Below, in pieces: positions 21,539 to 31,866 of a stretch of 64,000 nt of DNA. This DNA is from Paracoccaceae bacterium (GTDB lineage Bacteria > Pseudomonadota > Alphaproteobacteria > Rhodobacterales > Rhodobacteraceae). A program made the translations under genes and the position numbers. Under the pieces are notes generated by a model. That model saw nothing but the letters and a program-made list of their open reading frames with translations. It made no database searches and was not told the origin of the DNA. The stretch is taken from contig CANNIA010000004.1 in the NCBI GenBank assembly GCA_947504705.1, positions 89,948 through 153,947 on the forward strand, read 5' to 3'. Numbering within the stretch: position 1 is the first letter of the stretch; every line of letters begins with the position of its first letter.

Positions 21539-22854
21539 TGCGTGAAATGGTCTTTCGCGCGGTCGGTATAGGCCTTGTAGCGGACCGTCCGGCCCCGGCG
21601 ACCGCCCTTGGCGTCAATCGGGGGGAAGAGGCCGAAGTTGACGTTCATCGGCTGGAAGGTTTTTGCCTCGGCCCCGCCGGTGATGTGGGTGACAAGTGCA
21701 CCCATAGCGGTTTCGGGCGGTGGCGGGGGCAGGGTTTCGCCCTTGATCTCGGCTGCGGCCATCCGGCCCGCCAAGAGGCCCATCGCGGCGCTTTCGACAT
21801 AGCCTTCGACGCCGGTGATCTGGCCGGCAAAGCGGATATGCGGGTGAGTCTTCAGGCGCATCTGGTCGTCCAGCAAAGTGGGCGAGTTGATGAAGGTGTT
21901 ACGGTGGATCCCGCCCAGCCTGGCAAAGCTGGCATCTTGCAGGCCGGGAATCAGTTTGAAGACAGCGGTTTGGCTCCCATATTTCATTTTGGTCTGGAAG
22001 CCGACGATGTTGTAAAGCGTGCCAAGCTTGTTGTCGCGGCGCAGTTGGACCACGGCATAGGCCTTTTCGGTGGGCTTGTGCGCATTGGTCAGGCCGACCG
22101 GTTTCATCGGCCCGTGGCGCAGGGTTTCGCGGCCACGTTCGGCCATGACCTCGATGGGCAGGCAGCCGTCGAAATAACCGGCGGTCTCATTTTCGTGGAA
22201 CTCGGTCTTGTCGGCTGCCAGCAGCGCGTCGATGAAGGCTTCGTATTCGTCCTTCGTCATCGGGCAGTTGATATAGGCCTTTTGTTCGTCTTCCGTCTCG
22301 CCCTTGTCATAGCGCGACTGCAGCCAAGCCACGTTCATGTCGATGCTGTCGGCATAGACGATGGGGGCAATGGCGTCGAAGAAGGCAAGGGCCTCGGCCC
22401 CGGTGGCCTTGCGGATGCTGGCGGCCAATGCGGGGCTGGTCAGAGGGCCGGTGGCGATGATCCAGTGGCCATCCGTCGGCAGATCGGTGACTTCTGCGTA
22501 GGAGGTGGAAATCAGCGGGTGCGCCTTCAAGGTGGCGGTGACGGCGGCGGCAAAGGGGTCGCGGTCGACTGCAAGCGCGCCACCTGCCGGAAGGCGGTGC
22601 TTCAGCGCCATTTCCATCGTCAGGCTGCCTGCTGCGCGCATTTCCCAGTGGATGAGGCCAACGGCGTTCTGTTCGTGGTCATCGGACCGGAAGGAGTTGG
22701 AGCAGACCATCTCGGCGAAATCGCCGGTGCGATGGGCGAAGGTTTTCACTTGCGGACGCATTTCATGGATGACCACGGGGATGCCCGCGTTTGCGGCAGC
22801 CCAGGCGGCCTCGGAGCCCGCCATGCCGCCGCCGATGATGTGAAGCGTGTTCAT
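21526..22854 (-). CDS. trmFO: Folate-dependent tRNA m5U54 methyltransferase TrmFO
   Basis: Methylates U54 in the tRNA T-loop using methylenetetrahydrofolate and FAD. The N-terminus is [21 protein letters not shown], the FAD-binding motif specific to the GidA/TrmFO group. [10 protein letters not shown] and [10 protein letters not shown] carry the two functional cysteines, and later [12 protein letters not shown] and [14 protein letters not shown] match. At 442 residues it is the normal TrmFO length, well short of MnmG. It is followed on the same strand by gluQRS with overlap. Confidence 0.95.
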   Translation of the reverse strand: MNTLHIIGGGMAGSEAAWAAANAGIPVVIHEMRPQVKTFAHRTGDFAEMVCSNSFRSDDHEQNAVGLIHWEMRAAGSLTMEMALKHRLPAGGALAVDRDPFAAAVTATLKAHPLISTSYAEVTDLPTDGHWIIATGPLTSPALAASIRKATGAEALAFFDAIAPIVYADSIDMNVAWLQSRYDKGETEDEQKAYINCPMTKDEYEAFIDALLAADKTEFHENETAGYFDGCLPIEVMAERGRETLRHGPMKPVGLTNAHKPTEKAYAVVQLRRDNKLGTLYNIVGFQTKMKYGSQTAVFKLIPGLQDASFARLGGIHRNTFINSPTLLDDQMRLKTHPHIRFAGQITGVEGYVESAAMGLLAGRMAAAEIKGETLPPPPPETAMGALVTHITGGAEAKTFQPMNVNFGLFPPIDAKGGRRGRTVRYKAYTDRAKDHFTQWLG

Positions 22855-22898
22855 GGGCAGGGATTTAGGGCGGTTTGGCGGAAAAGGAAAGCCGGGGC

Positions 22899-23276
22899 TT
22901 AGCTGCGGTCGAGTGCAAGGCGACCGGGGCCGTGGGCGAAGATCATCAGGAAGGCGCCCGAGACGCCGAGATCCTTGTAGAACAGGATCATCGCCCAGTC
23001 GTCGGCGGGATCAAGGTGGTAAAGGACGGCGGTGGTGATGCAAAAGCCCGCCCCCAGAAAGCCCATGATGCGGGCCTGAAAGCCGAGCAGCATGGAAAGA
23101 CCGAGGGCGATTTCGAAGAGGACGGCGGGCCAGGCGAAGATGGCGGGGACGCCGCCAGTCAGCATGTATTCGGTGAAGCCTGCGATGTTGCCTGCGGCCT
23201 GGATGCCTTCGGGCAGGAACATGGCGGTCAGGAACAGGCGGGCAAGAAGCGGGGCATAGGGGCGAAGAAGCTGCAT
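22899..23276 (-). CDS. DoxX family membrane protein (copy 1)
   Basis: A 126-residue four-helix membrane protein of the DoxX/DoxD group ([60 protein letters not shown]). The family is common and poorly defined; links to redox balance and respiration have been proposed. The ATG at 23276 is preceded by AAAGG. The adjacent gene at 23399-23776 is a clear paralogue with the same layout and the shared core [17 protein letters not shown]. Confidence 0.85.
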   Translation of the reverse strand: MQLLRPYAPLLARLFLTAMFLPEGIQAAGNIAGFTEYMLTGGVPAIFAWPAVLFEIALGLSMLLGFQARIMGFLGAGFCITTAVLYHLDPADDWAMILFYKDLGVSGAFLMIFAHGPGRLALDRS

Positions 23277-23398
23277 CGCGGACTGCCTTTGCAAGAACGT
23301 ACTGCGGGCAGTGTGCGCTTGGCCCTGTCGGCCTGCAAGGTGCTTTCAGGGGCCGGGGGCGGGCAGATGTTGCCGCCCCCGGTATTTGGCTATGGCGT

Positions 23399-23776
23399 TC
23401 AGGCCTTGTCGAGCGCGACTTTCCCGGCGCCGTTGGCGAAGAACATCAGGAACGCGCCAGCGATCGAGAAGTTCTTGAGGAACATGATCATCTGGGTCTG
23501 GTCGGCAAAGTCGCGGTGGAAAAGGACTGCCGTCACGATGCAGAAGGCAGCCCCGGCAAGCGCGGCAAGGCGGACCTGAAAGCCCAGGATCAGGCTGAGG
23601 CCGAGGGCGATTTCAAAAAGGGCAGCGGGCCAGGCTAGGAAACCGGGCAGGCCGACCATTTCCATATAGCCTGCGGTCCCGGCGATGTCGGCGACTTTGC
23701 CGACGCCAGCCAGCAGGAAGAAACCGCCGATGAAGAGGCGGGCGATGAGCGGGGAGTAGGTCTTGAGCTGTTCCAT
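23399..23776 (-). CDS. DoxX family membrane protein (copy 2)
   Basis: A 125-residue DoxX protein with four predicted membrane helices. It opens with SPLIARLFIGGFFLLAGVGK, continues to [20 protein letters not shown] and closes with GAFLMFFANGAGKVALDKA, very similar to copy 1 ([19 protein letters not shown]). AAGGAACACCCC precedes the ATG at 23776. The 122 bases between the copies contain no terminator that I can see. The pair most likely arose by tandem duplication and may form one transcript. Confidence 0.86.
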   Translation of the reverse strand: MEQLKTYSPLIARLFIGGFFLLAGVGKVADIAGTAGYMEMVGLPGFLAWPAALFEIALGLSLILGFQVRLAALAGAAFCIVTAVLFHRDFADQTQMIMFLKNFSIAGAFLMFFANGAGKVALDKA

Positions 23777-23890
23777 GGGGTGTTCCTTGACGCTGAGGCC
23801 GGTCTTTGCCGGATGGTGCATCTAAACGGATTTTGACTGTGCGAAAATCTGCGAGGACGCAGGGCGGCTCTGCATTTACGCAGGGACAGA

Positions 23891-24187
23891 CTACTTGCCC
23901 TGCAGCCGCCGTCTGTGATTGGCGACAAAGGATTCGGGGGCGGTGATGTCGGCGCCAAGCTCGGCGGCTTTTTCAAAGAAGCCCCGGGCGGGGAGGGTGG
24001 TACCACGCGCGTTCAGGAGGGCAGCGCGGAAGGGGGTGCCGGAGGCGGCGTCCTGTTCCATCAGGGATTCAAGCTGGGCGGTAAGTTCGGCGACGCGCAG
24101 GCCAAGGTCGCGGGCCAGCGCGCCGTAGGTGGTGGTTTCGCCTGCAGCCGCGAGGGCTGCGAGGTGAGATTCAAGCCCCGGTCTCAA
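23891..24187 (-). CDS. Small unknown protein translationally coupled to gyrA
   Basis: I do not recognise a named family. The 98 residues are rich in Ala and charged residues, without signal peptide or membrane segment. The region [22 protein letters not shown] looks like a winged-helix start, and [24 protein letters not shown] follows. The layout is loosely like the DNA-binding part of alkyltransferase-like proteins but has no PCHR motif. The TTG start overlaps the gyrA stop (TTGA), so it is made from the gyrA message. A start this tightly coupled argues that the frame is real. Confidence 0.68.
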   Translation of the reverse strand: MRPGLESHLAALAAAGETTTYGALARDLGLRVAELTAQLESLMEQDAASGTPFRAALLNARGTTLPARGFFEKAAELGADITAPESFVANHRRRLQGK

Positions 24188-26901
24188 GCCTCGTCTTCGC
24201 CCTGATCGGCGACGCGGGCGACCGAGACAACATCCTCATCTGCGGCGACGTTGAACACCTTGACCCCACCAGCGCTGCGCGAGCGGAAGCTGATCTGATC
24301 GACCGGCACCCGGATCGACTGGCCGGTGGAGGTGGCAAGCATGATCTGGTCGGTGAGGGTTACGGGGAAGGACGCGATGATGCGGCCGCCGCGCGGGCCG
24401 GGGGAGATCGCCTTGACGCCCATGCCGCCACGGCCCCGGACGGGGTAGTCGTGGGAGGAGGAAAGCTTGCCCGAGCCGCCCTTGGTCACGGTCAGGATCA
24501 GGTCTTCGGCGGCGGACATCTCGGCATAGCGTTCGGGGGAAAGCTGGCCAGCGGCGACGGTTTCTTCTTCGTCATCCGCCTCATCCTCGGTCACGCCAGC
24601 CATCAGGCGGCGCTGTTTGAGGTAGGCTTCGCGTTCGGCGGGGTCAGCCTCGAAGTGGCGGATGATCGACATCGAGACCACGTGGTCGCCATCGGCCAGA
24701 CGAATGCCGCGCACGCCAGTGGAGCCGCGCGATTTGAAGACGCGGATTTCGGTAGTGGAGAAGCGGATCGCGCGGCCGGCTTCGGTGACCAGCATTACAT
24801 CGTCCTGATCGTCGGCGATGGCGGCGTTCACAAGGAACACGCCTTCGGGCAGGTTCATTGCGATCTTGCCGTTGCGTTTCACGTTGGTGAAATCGGAAAG
24901 GTCGTTTTGGCGCACGTCGCCGTCAGAGGTGGCAAAGACGATCTGGAGGGTGGCCCAGTCTTCCTCGGGCACATCAACGGGCATCAGGGCGGCGATGGAG
25001 ACGCCGGGTTCGATTGGCAGGATGTTGACCAGGGCCTTGCCCTTGGCGGTGCGGCCCGCAAGCGGCAGACGCCAGGTCTTCAGCTTGTAGACCATGCCAT
25101 CGGTTGTGAAGAACAGCAGCCAAGTATGCGTATTCGCGACGAAAAGCGTCGTGACGACATCATCGTCCTTGGTCTGCATCGAGGCCAGACCCTTGCCGCC
25201 CCGGTTCTGGCTGCGGAATTCGACCAAAGGCGTGCGCTTGATGTAGCCGCCGGAGGTAATTGTGACGACCATATCCTCGCGCTCGATCAGGTCTTCGTCT
25301 TCCATGTCGCCGGACCAGTCGATGACTTCGGTACGGCGGGGGACGGCAAACAGGGTTTTGACTTCGCGAAGTTCGTCGGAAATGATCGCCATGATCCGGT
25401 CACGGCTGCCCAGAATATCAAGGTAATCCTTGATCTTGGCGGCCAGCTCTTCCAGCTCGTCGGTGACTTCCTTGACGCCAAGCGCGGTCAGGCGTTGCAG
25501 GCGCAGTTCCAGAATGGCGCGGGCCTGGGTTTCCGACAGGTTGTAGGTGCCGTCTTCGTTGATCGGATGCGACGGGTCGTCGATCAGCTTGATATATTGG
25601 ACAATGTCGTGGGCGGGCCAGCGCCGGGTCATCAGTTTTTCGCGCGCCTCGGCTGCGTCAGCAGAGGCGCGGATGGTGCGGACGACTTCATCCACGTTCG
25701 ACACGGCGACGGCCAGACCGCAAAGGACATGGCTGCGTTCGCGGGCTTTGCGCAGTTCGAATGCGGTGCGGCGGGCGACGACCTCTTCGCGGAAGGTGAT
25801 GAAATGGCTGAGGAAATCGCGAAGGGTCAGCTGTTCGGGTCGCCCGCCGTTTAGGGCCAGCATGTTGCAGCCGAACGACACCTGCATCGCGGAGAACCGG
25901 AAAAGTTGGTTCAGGACGACATCGGGGGTGGCGTCGCGCTTAAGTTCGATCACCACGCGGATACCGATCCGGTCGGATTCGTCGGCGATGTTCGAGATGC
26001 CCTCGACCCGCTTTTCGCGGACCAGTTCGGCGATCTTTTCGATCATCGCGGCCTTGTTGACCTGATAGGGCACCTCGTCGATGATGATGGCCCAGCGGTC
26101 CTTGCGGATTTCCTCGATATGGGTTTTTGAGCGGATGATGACCGAGCCGCGGCCTTCGAGATAAGCTTTGCGTGCGCCGGAGCGGCCAAGGATCAAGCCG
26201 CCGGTCGGAAAATCCGGGGCCGGAATGATCTCCATCAGCTGTTCCATGGAGATGTCGGGGTTTTCGATCAGCGCCAGCGTGCCGTCGATCACTTCGCCAA
26301 GGTTATGCGGTGGGATGTTGGTGGCCATGCCGACCGCAATGCCGCCCGCGCCATTGACCAGCATGTTCGGGAACCGGGCGGGAAGGACGGTGGGCTCTTT
26401 GTCCTTGCCATCATAGTTGTCCTGAAAGTCGACGGTGTCCTTGTCGATATCGGCCAAAAGGAAGGCGGCGGGCTTGTCCATCCGGACTTCGGTATAGCGC
26501 ATGGCGGCGGCGTTATCGCCGTCCATCGAGCCGAAGTTGCCTTGGCCGTCGAGGAGTTTCAAGGACATGCTGAAGGGCTGCGCCATGCGCACCAAGGCGT
26601 CGTAAATCGCGCTATCGCCGTGGGGGTGGTATTTACCCATCGTGTCGCCAACCGGGCGGGCGGACTTGCGGTAGGATTTGTCGTGGGTGTTGCCGCTTTC
26701 GTGCATCGCGAACAGGATGCGGCGGTGGACTGGTTTCAACCCGTCGCGCAGATCGGGGATGGCGCGGGAGACGATCACGCTCATCGCATAGTCGAGATAG
26801 GCGGTCTTCATCTCGGCGGCGATGTCGATTTGCGGACCATGCCAAGGGGCGCGGTCGGGTGCGGTGCCAGTGGCGTCGGTGTCTTCGGGAGTGTCAGTCA
26901 C
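24184..26901 (-). CDS. gyrA: DNA gyrase subunit A
   Basis: Type II topoisomerase subunit that cuts and rejoins DNA while gyrase adds negative supercoils. The N-terminal [22 protein letters not shown] and the quinolone-region [19 protein letters not shown] keep the wild-type Ser and Asp. The active-site Tyr lies in [11 protein letters not shown]. The C-terminal half holds the beta-pinwheel with the GyrA box QNRGGKG. I place the start at GTG 26901 (VTDTPEDTD); a TTG at 26931 would add ten residues. Length is 905 residues with an acidic tail. A small gene is coupled at its stop. Confidence 0.95.
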   Translation of the reverse strand: MTDTPEDTDATGTAPDRAPWHGPQIDIAAEMKTAYLDYAMSVIVSRAIPDLRDGLKPVHRRILFAMHESGNTHDKSYRKSARPVGDTMGKYHPHGDSAIYDALVRMAQPFSMSLKLLDGQGNFGSMDGDNAAAMRYTEVRMDKPAAFLLADIDKDTVDFQDNYDGKDKEPTVLPARFPNMLVNGAGGIAVGMATNIPPHNLGEVIDGTLALIENPDISMEQLMEIIPAPDFPTGGLILGRSGARKAYLEGRGSVIIRSKTHIEEIRKDRWAIIIDEVPYQVNKAAMIEKIAELVREKRVEGISNIADESDRIGIRVVIELKRDATPDVVLNQLFRFSAMQVSFGCNMLALNGGRPEQLTLRDFLSHFITFREEVVARRTAFELRKARERSHVLCGLAVAVSNVDEVVRTIRASADAAEAREKLMTRRWPAHDIVQYIKLIDDPSHPINEDGTYNLSETQARAILELRLQRLTALGVKEVTDELEELAAKIKDYLDILGSRDRIMAIISDELREVKTLFAVPRRTEVIDWSGDMEDEDLIEREDMVVTITSGGYIKRTPLVEFRSQNRGGKGLASMQTKDDDVVTTLFVANTHTWLLFFTTDGMVYKLKTWRLPLAGRTAKGKALVNILPIEPGVSIAALMPVDVPEEDWATLQIVFATSDGDVRQNDLSDFTNVKRNGKIAMNLPEGVFLVNAAIADDQDDVMLVTEAGRAIRFSTTEIRVFKSRGSTGVRGIRLADGDHVVSMSIIRHFEADPAEREAYLKQRRLMAGVTEDEADDEEETVAAGQLSPERYAEMSAAEDLILTVTKGGSGKLSSSHDYPVRGRGGMGVKAISPGPRGGRIIASFPVTLTDQIMLATSTGQSIRVPVDQISFRSRSAGGVKVFNVAADEDVVSVARVADQGEDEA

Positions 26902-27013
26902 GGTCTGCCCTGTCTGGCCATTTTGGCCCAAGATTTGGTTGACCGCAGGTTACACCATCCAAGCTATGGGGTGCAATGGTAAGCGCCTTCGGAGGGTGGG
27001 CAATTTGGCCAGT

Positions 27014-28054
27014 TCAGGGGGCAGCGCGCAGGATCATGCCAAACAGATCGCGGGGATCATCGGGATCGGCGATCATGTCGAGATTGTCGTAGAGCCCGGT
27101 TTCCATGGCCTTTTGGCGGATGTAGCGCAAGGCGGAGAAGTCTTCGATGGCAAAGCCGACGCTGTCGAAAAGGGTGATCTCGGCGGGGTTGGTGCGGCCG
27201 GGGGTTTCTCCGGCGATGACGCGCCACAGTTCGGTGACCGGGTGGTCCGTGTCCAGCTGCTGGATCTCGCCCTCAACGCGGGTTTGTTCGGGGTATTCGA
27301 CGAAGATCGAGGAGCGCAACAGGATGTCGCGGTGGAGTTCCGTCTTGCCGGGGCAGTCGCCGCCGACGGCGTTCAGATGGACGCCCGCGCCGACCATATT
27401 GTCGGTGAGGATGGTGGCGTATTGCTTGTCAGCGGTGACCGTGGTGATGATGCCTGCGCCCTGAATCGCCTCTTCCGCCGTGCGGCAGGAGGTGAGCTTG
27501 ATCCCGCGACCGGCAAGGTTTTTCGTGCATTTCGCGGTGGCGGCGGGGTCGATGTCGTAGAGGCGGACCTCGGTGATGCCGCAGACTTCGTGGAAGGCGA
27601 GCGCCTGGAATTCGGCCTGCGCGCCGTTGCCGATCAGGGCCATGACTTCGGTCTTGGGTGCCAGCCATTTCGCGGCCATGGCCGAGGTTGCGGCGGTGCG
27701 CAGGGCGGTGAGGATGGTCATTTCCGACAGAAGCACCGGGTAGCCGGTGGCCACATCGGCCAGAAGGCCGAAGGCGGTGACGGTCTGGAGGCCCTTTTTC
27801 ATGTTGGCCGGGTGGCCGTTCACGTATTTGAAGCCGTAGGTTTCGCCGTCGGATGTTGGCATCAATTCGATCACACCGACATCGGAATGGCTGGCGATGC
27901 GCGGGGTCTTGTCGAACAGGGGCCAGCGGCGGAAGTCGGCTTCTATCTCGGCGACAAGGTCGCGCATGACGCGTTCAATGCCGAGGTGGAGGACAAGCTG
28001 CATCATCTTGTCGACCGAGACGAAGGGGACGAGGTTCAGCGCCATTTGGATCAC
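27014..28054 (-). CDS. ocd: Ornithine cyclodeaminase
   Basis: Converts L-ornithine directly to L-proline and ammonia, using tightly bound NAD; related to mu-crystallin. Matching parts are LTALRTAATSAMAAKWLAPK, the Rossmann motif MALIGNGAQAEFQALAF, and NAVGGDCPGKTELH with the catalytic Asp. At 346 residues it has the normal length. A GTG start overlaps the arginase stop (GTGA), with an alternative ATG three codons later. With arginase upstream it forms an arginine to ornithine to proline route. Confidence 0.93.
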   Translation of the reverse strand: MIQMALNLVPFVSVDKMMQLVLHLGIERVMRDLVAEIEADFRRWPLFDKTPRIASHSDVGVIELMPTSDGETYGFKYVNGHPANMKKGLQTVTAFGLLADVATGYPVLLSEMTILTALRTAATSAMAAKWLAPKTEVMALIGNGAQAEFQALAFHEVCGITEVRLYDIDPAATAKCTKNLAGRGIKLTSCRTAEEAIQGAGIITTVTADKQYATILTDNMVGAGVHLNAVGGDCPGKTELHRDILLRSSIFVEYPEQTRVEGEIQQLDTDHPVTELWRVIAGETPGRTNPAEITLFDSVGFAIEDFSALRYIRQKAMETGLYDNLDMIADPDDPRDLFGMILRAAP

Positions 28055-28974
28055 TTCGAACGGGTGGGGCGGTCAAAGACCTTTTTGCCCATCAGCGAGC
28101 CGACAAGGTCAACCATCAGGCGGGCGGTCATGCCGCGGTCGTCGAGGAAGGGGTTGAGTTCGACGAGGTCGAGCGAGGTCACCAGACCGGATTCGTGGAG
28201 GAGTTCCATGACCAGATGCGCCTCGCGGTGGGTGGTGCCGCCGGGGACGGTGGTGCCGACGGCAGGGGCGATGGTCGGGTCAAGGAAATCGACATCAAGG
28301 CTGACATGCAGCATGCCGCCTTCCTTGCGGCAAAGCGTCAGGAATTCGCGCAAGGGGGCGACGATGCCGCGTTCGTCGATGACACGCATGTCGTTGATCG
28401 CGATGTCACGTTCCTGCATCGCGGCCTGTTCGGCGGGATCGACGGAGCGGATGCCGAACATGCAGATCCGGTGGGCGGGGACCGGAATCGGGAAGGCCGG
28501 GAAGGCATCAAAGCCGTCGCGGCCCGCGATATAGGCGAGCGGTGTGCCGTGGAGGTTGCCCGAGGTGGTGGTCAGGGGCGTGTGAAAGTCGGAATGCGCG
28601 TCAAGCCACAGAAGGAACAGCGGTCGGTCTTGCCGCTTGGCAAAGGCGGCGGCCCCGGCGGCGGAGCCCAAAGCAAGGGAATGGTCGCCGCCCATGATGA
28701 TCGGAAAGCCGCCTTCGGACAGGGCGTCATCGACCTTGTCCATCAGAATCCGGGCCCAAGCCACGGTTTCGGCAAGGTCGTGGACCATCGGGTTCGGGCA
28801 GGAGACGGGCTTCAACTCGGGCAGGACCAGATCGCCCCAATCCTCGACCCCATGGCCTTCGGAGATGACTTCGCGCGCAATTCCGGCGACGCGATAGGCG
28901 GCGGGGCCCATCAGGCAGCCTGCGCGTTTCTGGCCAGTGTCGATGGGTGCGCCGATCAGGATGGTCTTGGGCAT
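28051..28974 (-). CDS. rocF: Arginase
   Basis: Binuclear manganese enzyme hydrolysing arginine to ornithine and urea. The metal ligands are visible in GGDHSLALGSAAG, LLWLDAHSDFHTP and SLDVDFLDP. The N-terminal ILIGAPIDTGQKRAGCLMGP and late SLDLVELNP are also typical. It is 307 residues. Its ATG overlaps the stop of the preceding methyltransferase by one base (TAATG), and its stop overlaps the ocd start. The three genes are thus one coupled unit. Confidence 0.94.
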   Translation of the reverse strand: MPKTILIGAPIDTGQKRAGCLMGPAAYRVAGIAREVISEGHGVEDWGDLVLPELKPVSCPNPMVHDLAETVAWARILMDKVDDALSEGGFPIIMGGDHSLALGSAAGAAAFAKRQDRPLFLLWLDAHSDFHTPLTTTSGNLHGTPLAYIAGRDGFDAFPAFPIPVPAHRICMFGIRSVDPAEQAAMQERDIAINDMRVIDERGIVAPLREFLTLCRKEGGMLHVSLDVDFLDPTIAPAVGTTVPGGTTHREAHLVMELLHESGLVTSLDLVELNPFLDDRGMTARLMVDLVGSLMGKKVFDRPTRSK

Positions 28975-29645
28975 TACAGCATTCTCTCTGTGTCCGCGCG
29001 AAGCGGGATGGTGACGTCCGGGCCAGTTGCCTGCTCTTGCGGTTGTTTCGCCACGGTCGCGACGAAATGCAGCGACCGGTCGAACAGGAAGGTAAAGGGT
29101 GCGGGGTAAATGCCTAGGCTATGGTTCCACCGAGCCGGCGTGAGCCCGGTCTTCTTGAAGACCTCGTCCCATTCCGCCCGCGACAAGTAGTTGTAAGGCA
29201 ACCGCACACCGTGTCCGCGGTTTCCCACCCAGTCCATGACACGCAGCAGCGGTCCGGCCAGCCACCCTTCGCGGAGGTGATCCTTTATCACCACCCCTCG
29301 ACGGGCGACGCGGGCACATTCGGCAAGGACCGCCCCCGGATCGTCAGTGTGATGGAGCACGTCACAGATCGTCACCCAGTCGAATGACCGGTCGGGGAAC
29401 GGGATCGACTGCCCGTCGTAGACCTGCGCCGGAATGGCGACACTGGGGCGCAAAAACACGTCAATGCCTTGGAATTTGGTGGTCGGTTTTTGCGCCATCA
29501 CCGCTTGCGCCAGGGTGCCGTCGCCGCATCCGACGTCAAGGACGGTTCCTTCGGTCAAATGACTGGCTATATGACGGGACAGGACCCGGATCCGACGGCC
29601 AAAGACCATGCTGGCGTGAAGATAGTTCAGGGCCCGTCTGGTCAT
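28974..29645 (-). CDS. Class I SAM-dependent methyltransferase, substrate unknown
   Basis: A 223-residue protein with the SAM-binding motif GTVLDVGCGDGTLAQAV near residue 35 and the post-I acidic region. ICDVLHHTDDPGAVLAECARVARRG matches the Methyltransf_11 fold. The C-terminal third (WNHSLGIYPAPFTFLFDRSLHFVATVAKQ) may contact a membrane or lipid-like substrate, but this is guesswork. GGAGGGAACAGAGC precedes the ATG. It is the first gene of the arginase-ornithine cyclodeaminase unit; whether its function is related is not evident. Confidence 0.85.
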   Translation of the reverse strand: MTRRALNYLHASMVFGRRIRVLSRHIASHLTEGTVLDVGCGDGTLAQAVMAQKPTTKFQGIDVFLRPSVAIPAQVYDGQSIPFPDRSFDWVTICDVLHHTDDPGAVLAECARVARRGVVIKDHLREGWLAGPLLRVMDWVGNRGHGVRLPYNYLSRAEWDEVFKKTGLTPARWNHSLGIYPAPFTFLFDRSLHFVATVAKQPQEQATGPDVTIPLRADTERML

Positions 29646-29895
29646 GCTCTGTTCCCTCCAATGGTGCGTTGGCGGGCGCAGATGTCAATTTGGCACTCCG
29701 ACATCGGCTGAGTTCTTCCTTTGTTTCGATTGTTTCCGCTAGCACGGCCATGCGCGCAATAGCGGTCAACCTAGCATCTCGTCCCGGACTGCGCCAGCGC
29801 CCCAAGAGGAACGGTGAGTTGATCCGCTGTGGATCGGCGCAGGGCTTTCGCCCGAGTGAGGGGAAGCCTATCATAAGCGCAACAAAGGGGGCGGC
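29646..29895. other. Intergenic region between the divergent methyltransferase and ccmF genes
   Basis: The 250 bases hold two divergent promoters by necessity. I find no convincing -35/-10 pair, hairpin, or small gene with a ribosome-binding site. Open frames crossing it lack coding character. Confidence 0.5.
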
Positions 29896-31866
29896 ATGAT
29901 CGTCGAGCTTGGACATTTCGCGTTGATTCTGGCGCTTATGGTGGCGCTGGTGCAGGCCACGCTGCCGCTTTGGGGCGCGCAGAGGGGCGATGCCCGGCTG
30001 ATGGCGCTGGCCGGGCCTGCGGCGGGGTTGCAGCTGGTACTGATCGGCGGGTCCTTTGGTGCGCTGACCTGGGCCTTTGTGGTCTCGGACTTTTCGCTGG
30101 CGGTGGTGGTGTCGAATTCGCACACGCTGAAACCGATGCTTTACAAGGTCGCGGGGGTCTGGGGGAACCATGAGGGCTCGCTGCTGCTGTGGGTGCTGAT
30201 CCTGGCGATCTATGGCGCGGCGGTGGCTTGGTTCGGGGGTAACCTGCCGTTGCGCCTGAAGGCGCGGGTCCTGTCAGTGCAGGCGATGATCGGAGTGGCG
30301 TTCCTGTTGTTCCTGCTGATCACCTCGAACCCGTTCTGGCGGCTGGAACTTCCACCCTTGAATGGCGAGGATATGAACCCGCTGCTGCAGGACCCCGGTT
30401 TGGCGTTCCATCCGCCGTTCCTGTATCTGGGCTATGTCGGGCTGAGCATGGCGTTTTCCTTTGCGGTCGCGGCCTTGATCGAAGGCCGGGTCGATGCGGC
30501 CTGGGGGCGTTGGGTGCGGCCCTGGACGCTGGCGGCCTGGATATTCCTGACCATCGGCATCGCGCTGGGGTCGTGGTGGGCCTATTACGAGCTTGGTTGG
30601 GGTGGGTTCTGGTTTTGGGACCCGGTGGAGAATGCCAGCTTCATGCCGTGGTTGCTGGCGGGGGCATTGCTTCACTCGGCCATCGTCGTGGAAAAGCGGG
30701 AAAGTCTGAAGGCCTGGACGATCCTTCTGGCGATCCTGGCCTTTGGCTTTTCGTTGATCGGGACCTTTATCGTGCGGTCGGGGGTGATCACGAGCGTGCA
30801 TGCCTTTGCCAATGACCCCGAGCGTGGGGTGTTCATCCTGATGATCCTTGCGGTGTTCATCGGTGGCGCACTGACCCTGTTCGCGCTGCGGGCGGGCAAG
30901 ATGGAGGCGCGGGGGGTGTTCAGCCTTGCCAGCCGGGAAACCGCGCTGATTGCGAACAACATCCTGTTGTCGGTCGCGGCCTTCGTGGTGTTCATCGGCA
31001 CGATCTGGCCCTTGGTCGGGTCGATGCTGCTGGGGCGTGACCTGAGTGTGGGGGAGCCGTTCTTCAACGCGGCCTTCACGCCCTTTATCGTGGGGCTGGC
31101 GCTGATCCTGCCGCCCGGCGCGATGCTGGCCTGGAAGCGGGGCGATCTGCGGCGGTCGCTGCGGGCGGTCATCCCGGCGCTGGTGCTGGCGCTGGCGCTG
31201 GGGGCTTTGGCCTTTGCGATGCAGAGCGGGCGGTCGGCTTTGGGACCAATAGGGCTGATGCTGGGGGTCTGGGTGATTGCCGGGGCACTGACGGATGTTT
31301 GGGGCAAGACCGGGCGCGAAGGTTTTTCGGCGCGGCTCTCGCGGCTGGCCAGGTTGCCTCGGGCGGACTGGGGCAAGCTTTCTGCCCATGCGGGGCTTGG
31401 GGTCACGATCATCGCGGTAGCGGCGATGAATGCCTGGAAGGTCGAGGATATTCGTGTGGTGCAGCTGGGCGAAAGCTTCCCGCTGGGGCCTTACGAAGTG
31501 CTTCTACGCGATGTGCGCGAGGTTCAGGGGCCGAACTATACCTCGACCATGGGCGAGATGGTGGTGACGAAGGCGGGGGCGGAAGTGGCCGTGCTTTACC
31601 CCGAAAAGCGGTACTATCCGGTGGCGGCGATGCCCACGACCGAGGCGGCCATCGACTTTGGCCTGATGCGTGACCTTTACCTCGTGCTGGGCGATCCGCA
31701 GAAAGATGGCGGCTGGGCAGTCAGAAGTTACATCGAACCTTTGGCCAACTGGCTGTGGGGCGGGGCCTTGATGATGGCGATTGGCGGGATGCTAAGCCTG
31801 AGCGACCGGCGCTATCGGGTGGCCGCAGGCGCGCGGAAAGTGCCTGCGGGGGTGCCTGCGGAATGA
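29896..31866 (+). CDS. ccmF: Cytochrome c maturation heme lyase subunit CcmF
   Basis: Large inner-membrane protein that, with CcmH, attaches heme to apocytochromes c in the periplasm. About 14-15 membrane segments are visible. The tryptophan-rich WWD signature is WWAYYELGWGGFWFWDPVENASFMPWL near residue 230, and conserved His residues flank it (NHEGSLLLW, FHPPFLYLGY, LLHSAIV). A periplasmic domain near residues 520-610 precedes the last helix. Length is 656 residues. The start follows AAAGGGGGC. ccmH is coupled downstream, but ccmE and ccmI are not beside it. Confidence 0.95.
   Translation: MIVELGHFALILALMVALVQATLPLWGAQRGDARLMALAGPAAGLQLVLIGGSFGALTWAFVVSDFSLAVVVSNSHTLKPMLYKVAGVWGNHEGSLLLWVLILAIYGAAVAWFGGNLPLRLKARVLSVQAMIGVAFLLFLLITSNPFWRLELPPLNGEDMNPLLQDPGLAFHPPFLYLGYVGLSMAFSFAVAALIEGRVDAAWGRWVRPWTLAAWIFLTIGIALGSWWAYYELGWGGFWFWDPVENASFMPWLLAGALLHSAIVVEKRESLKAWTILLAILAFGFSLIGTFIVRSGVITSVHAFANDPERGVFILMILAVFIGGALTLFALRAGKMEARGVFSLASRETALIANNILLSVAAFVVFIGTIWPLVGSMLLGRDLSVGEPFFNAAFTPFIVGLALILPPGAMLAWKRGDLRRSLRAVIPALVLALALGALAFAMQSGRSALGPIGLMLGVWVIAGALTDVWGKTGREGFSARLSRLARLPRADWGKLSAHAGLGVTIIAVAAMNAWKVEDIRVVQLGESFPLGPYEVLLRDVREVQGPNYTSTMGEMVVTKAGAEVAVLYPEKRYYPVAAMPTTEAAIDFGLMRDLYLVLGDPQKDGGWAVRSYIEPLANWLWGGALMMAIGGMLSLSDRRYRVAAGARKVPAGVPAE

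Noticed and set aside
21505..22902. Forward frame of 465 codons opposite trmFO
   Set aside because: Low-complexity Gly/Asp/Val-rich translation with no domain, exactly antisense to trmFO.
24451..25854. Forward frame of 467 codons opposite gyrA
   Set aside because: Antisense shadow of gyrA; no ribosome-binding site or domain.
26822..28534. Forward frame of 570 codons spanning the gyrA, ocd and arginase genes
   Set aside because: Crosses three good reverse-strand genes and has no coherent domain content.
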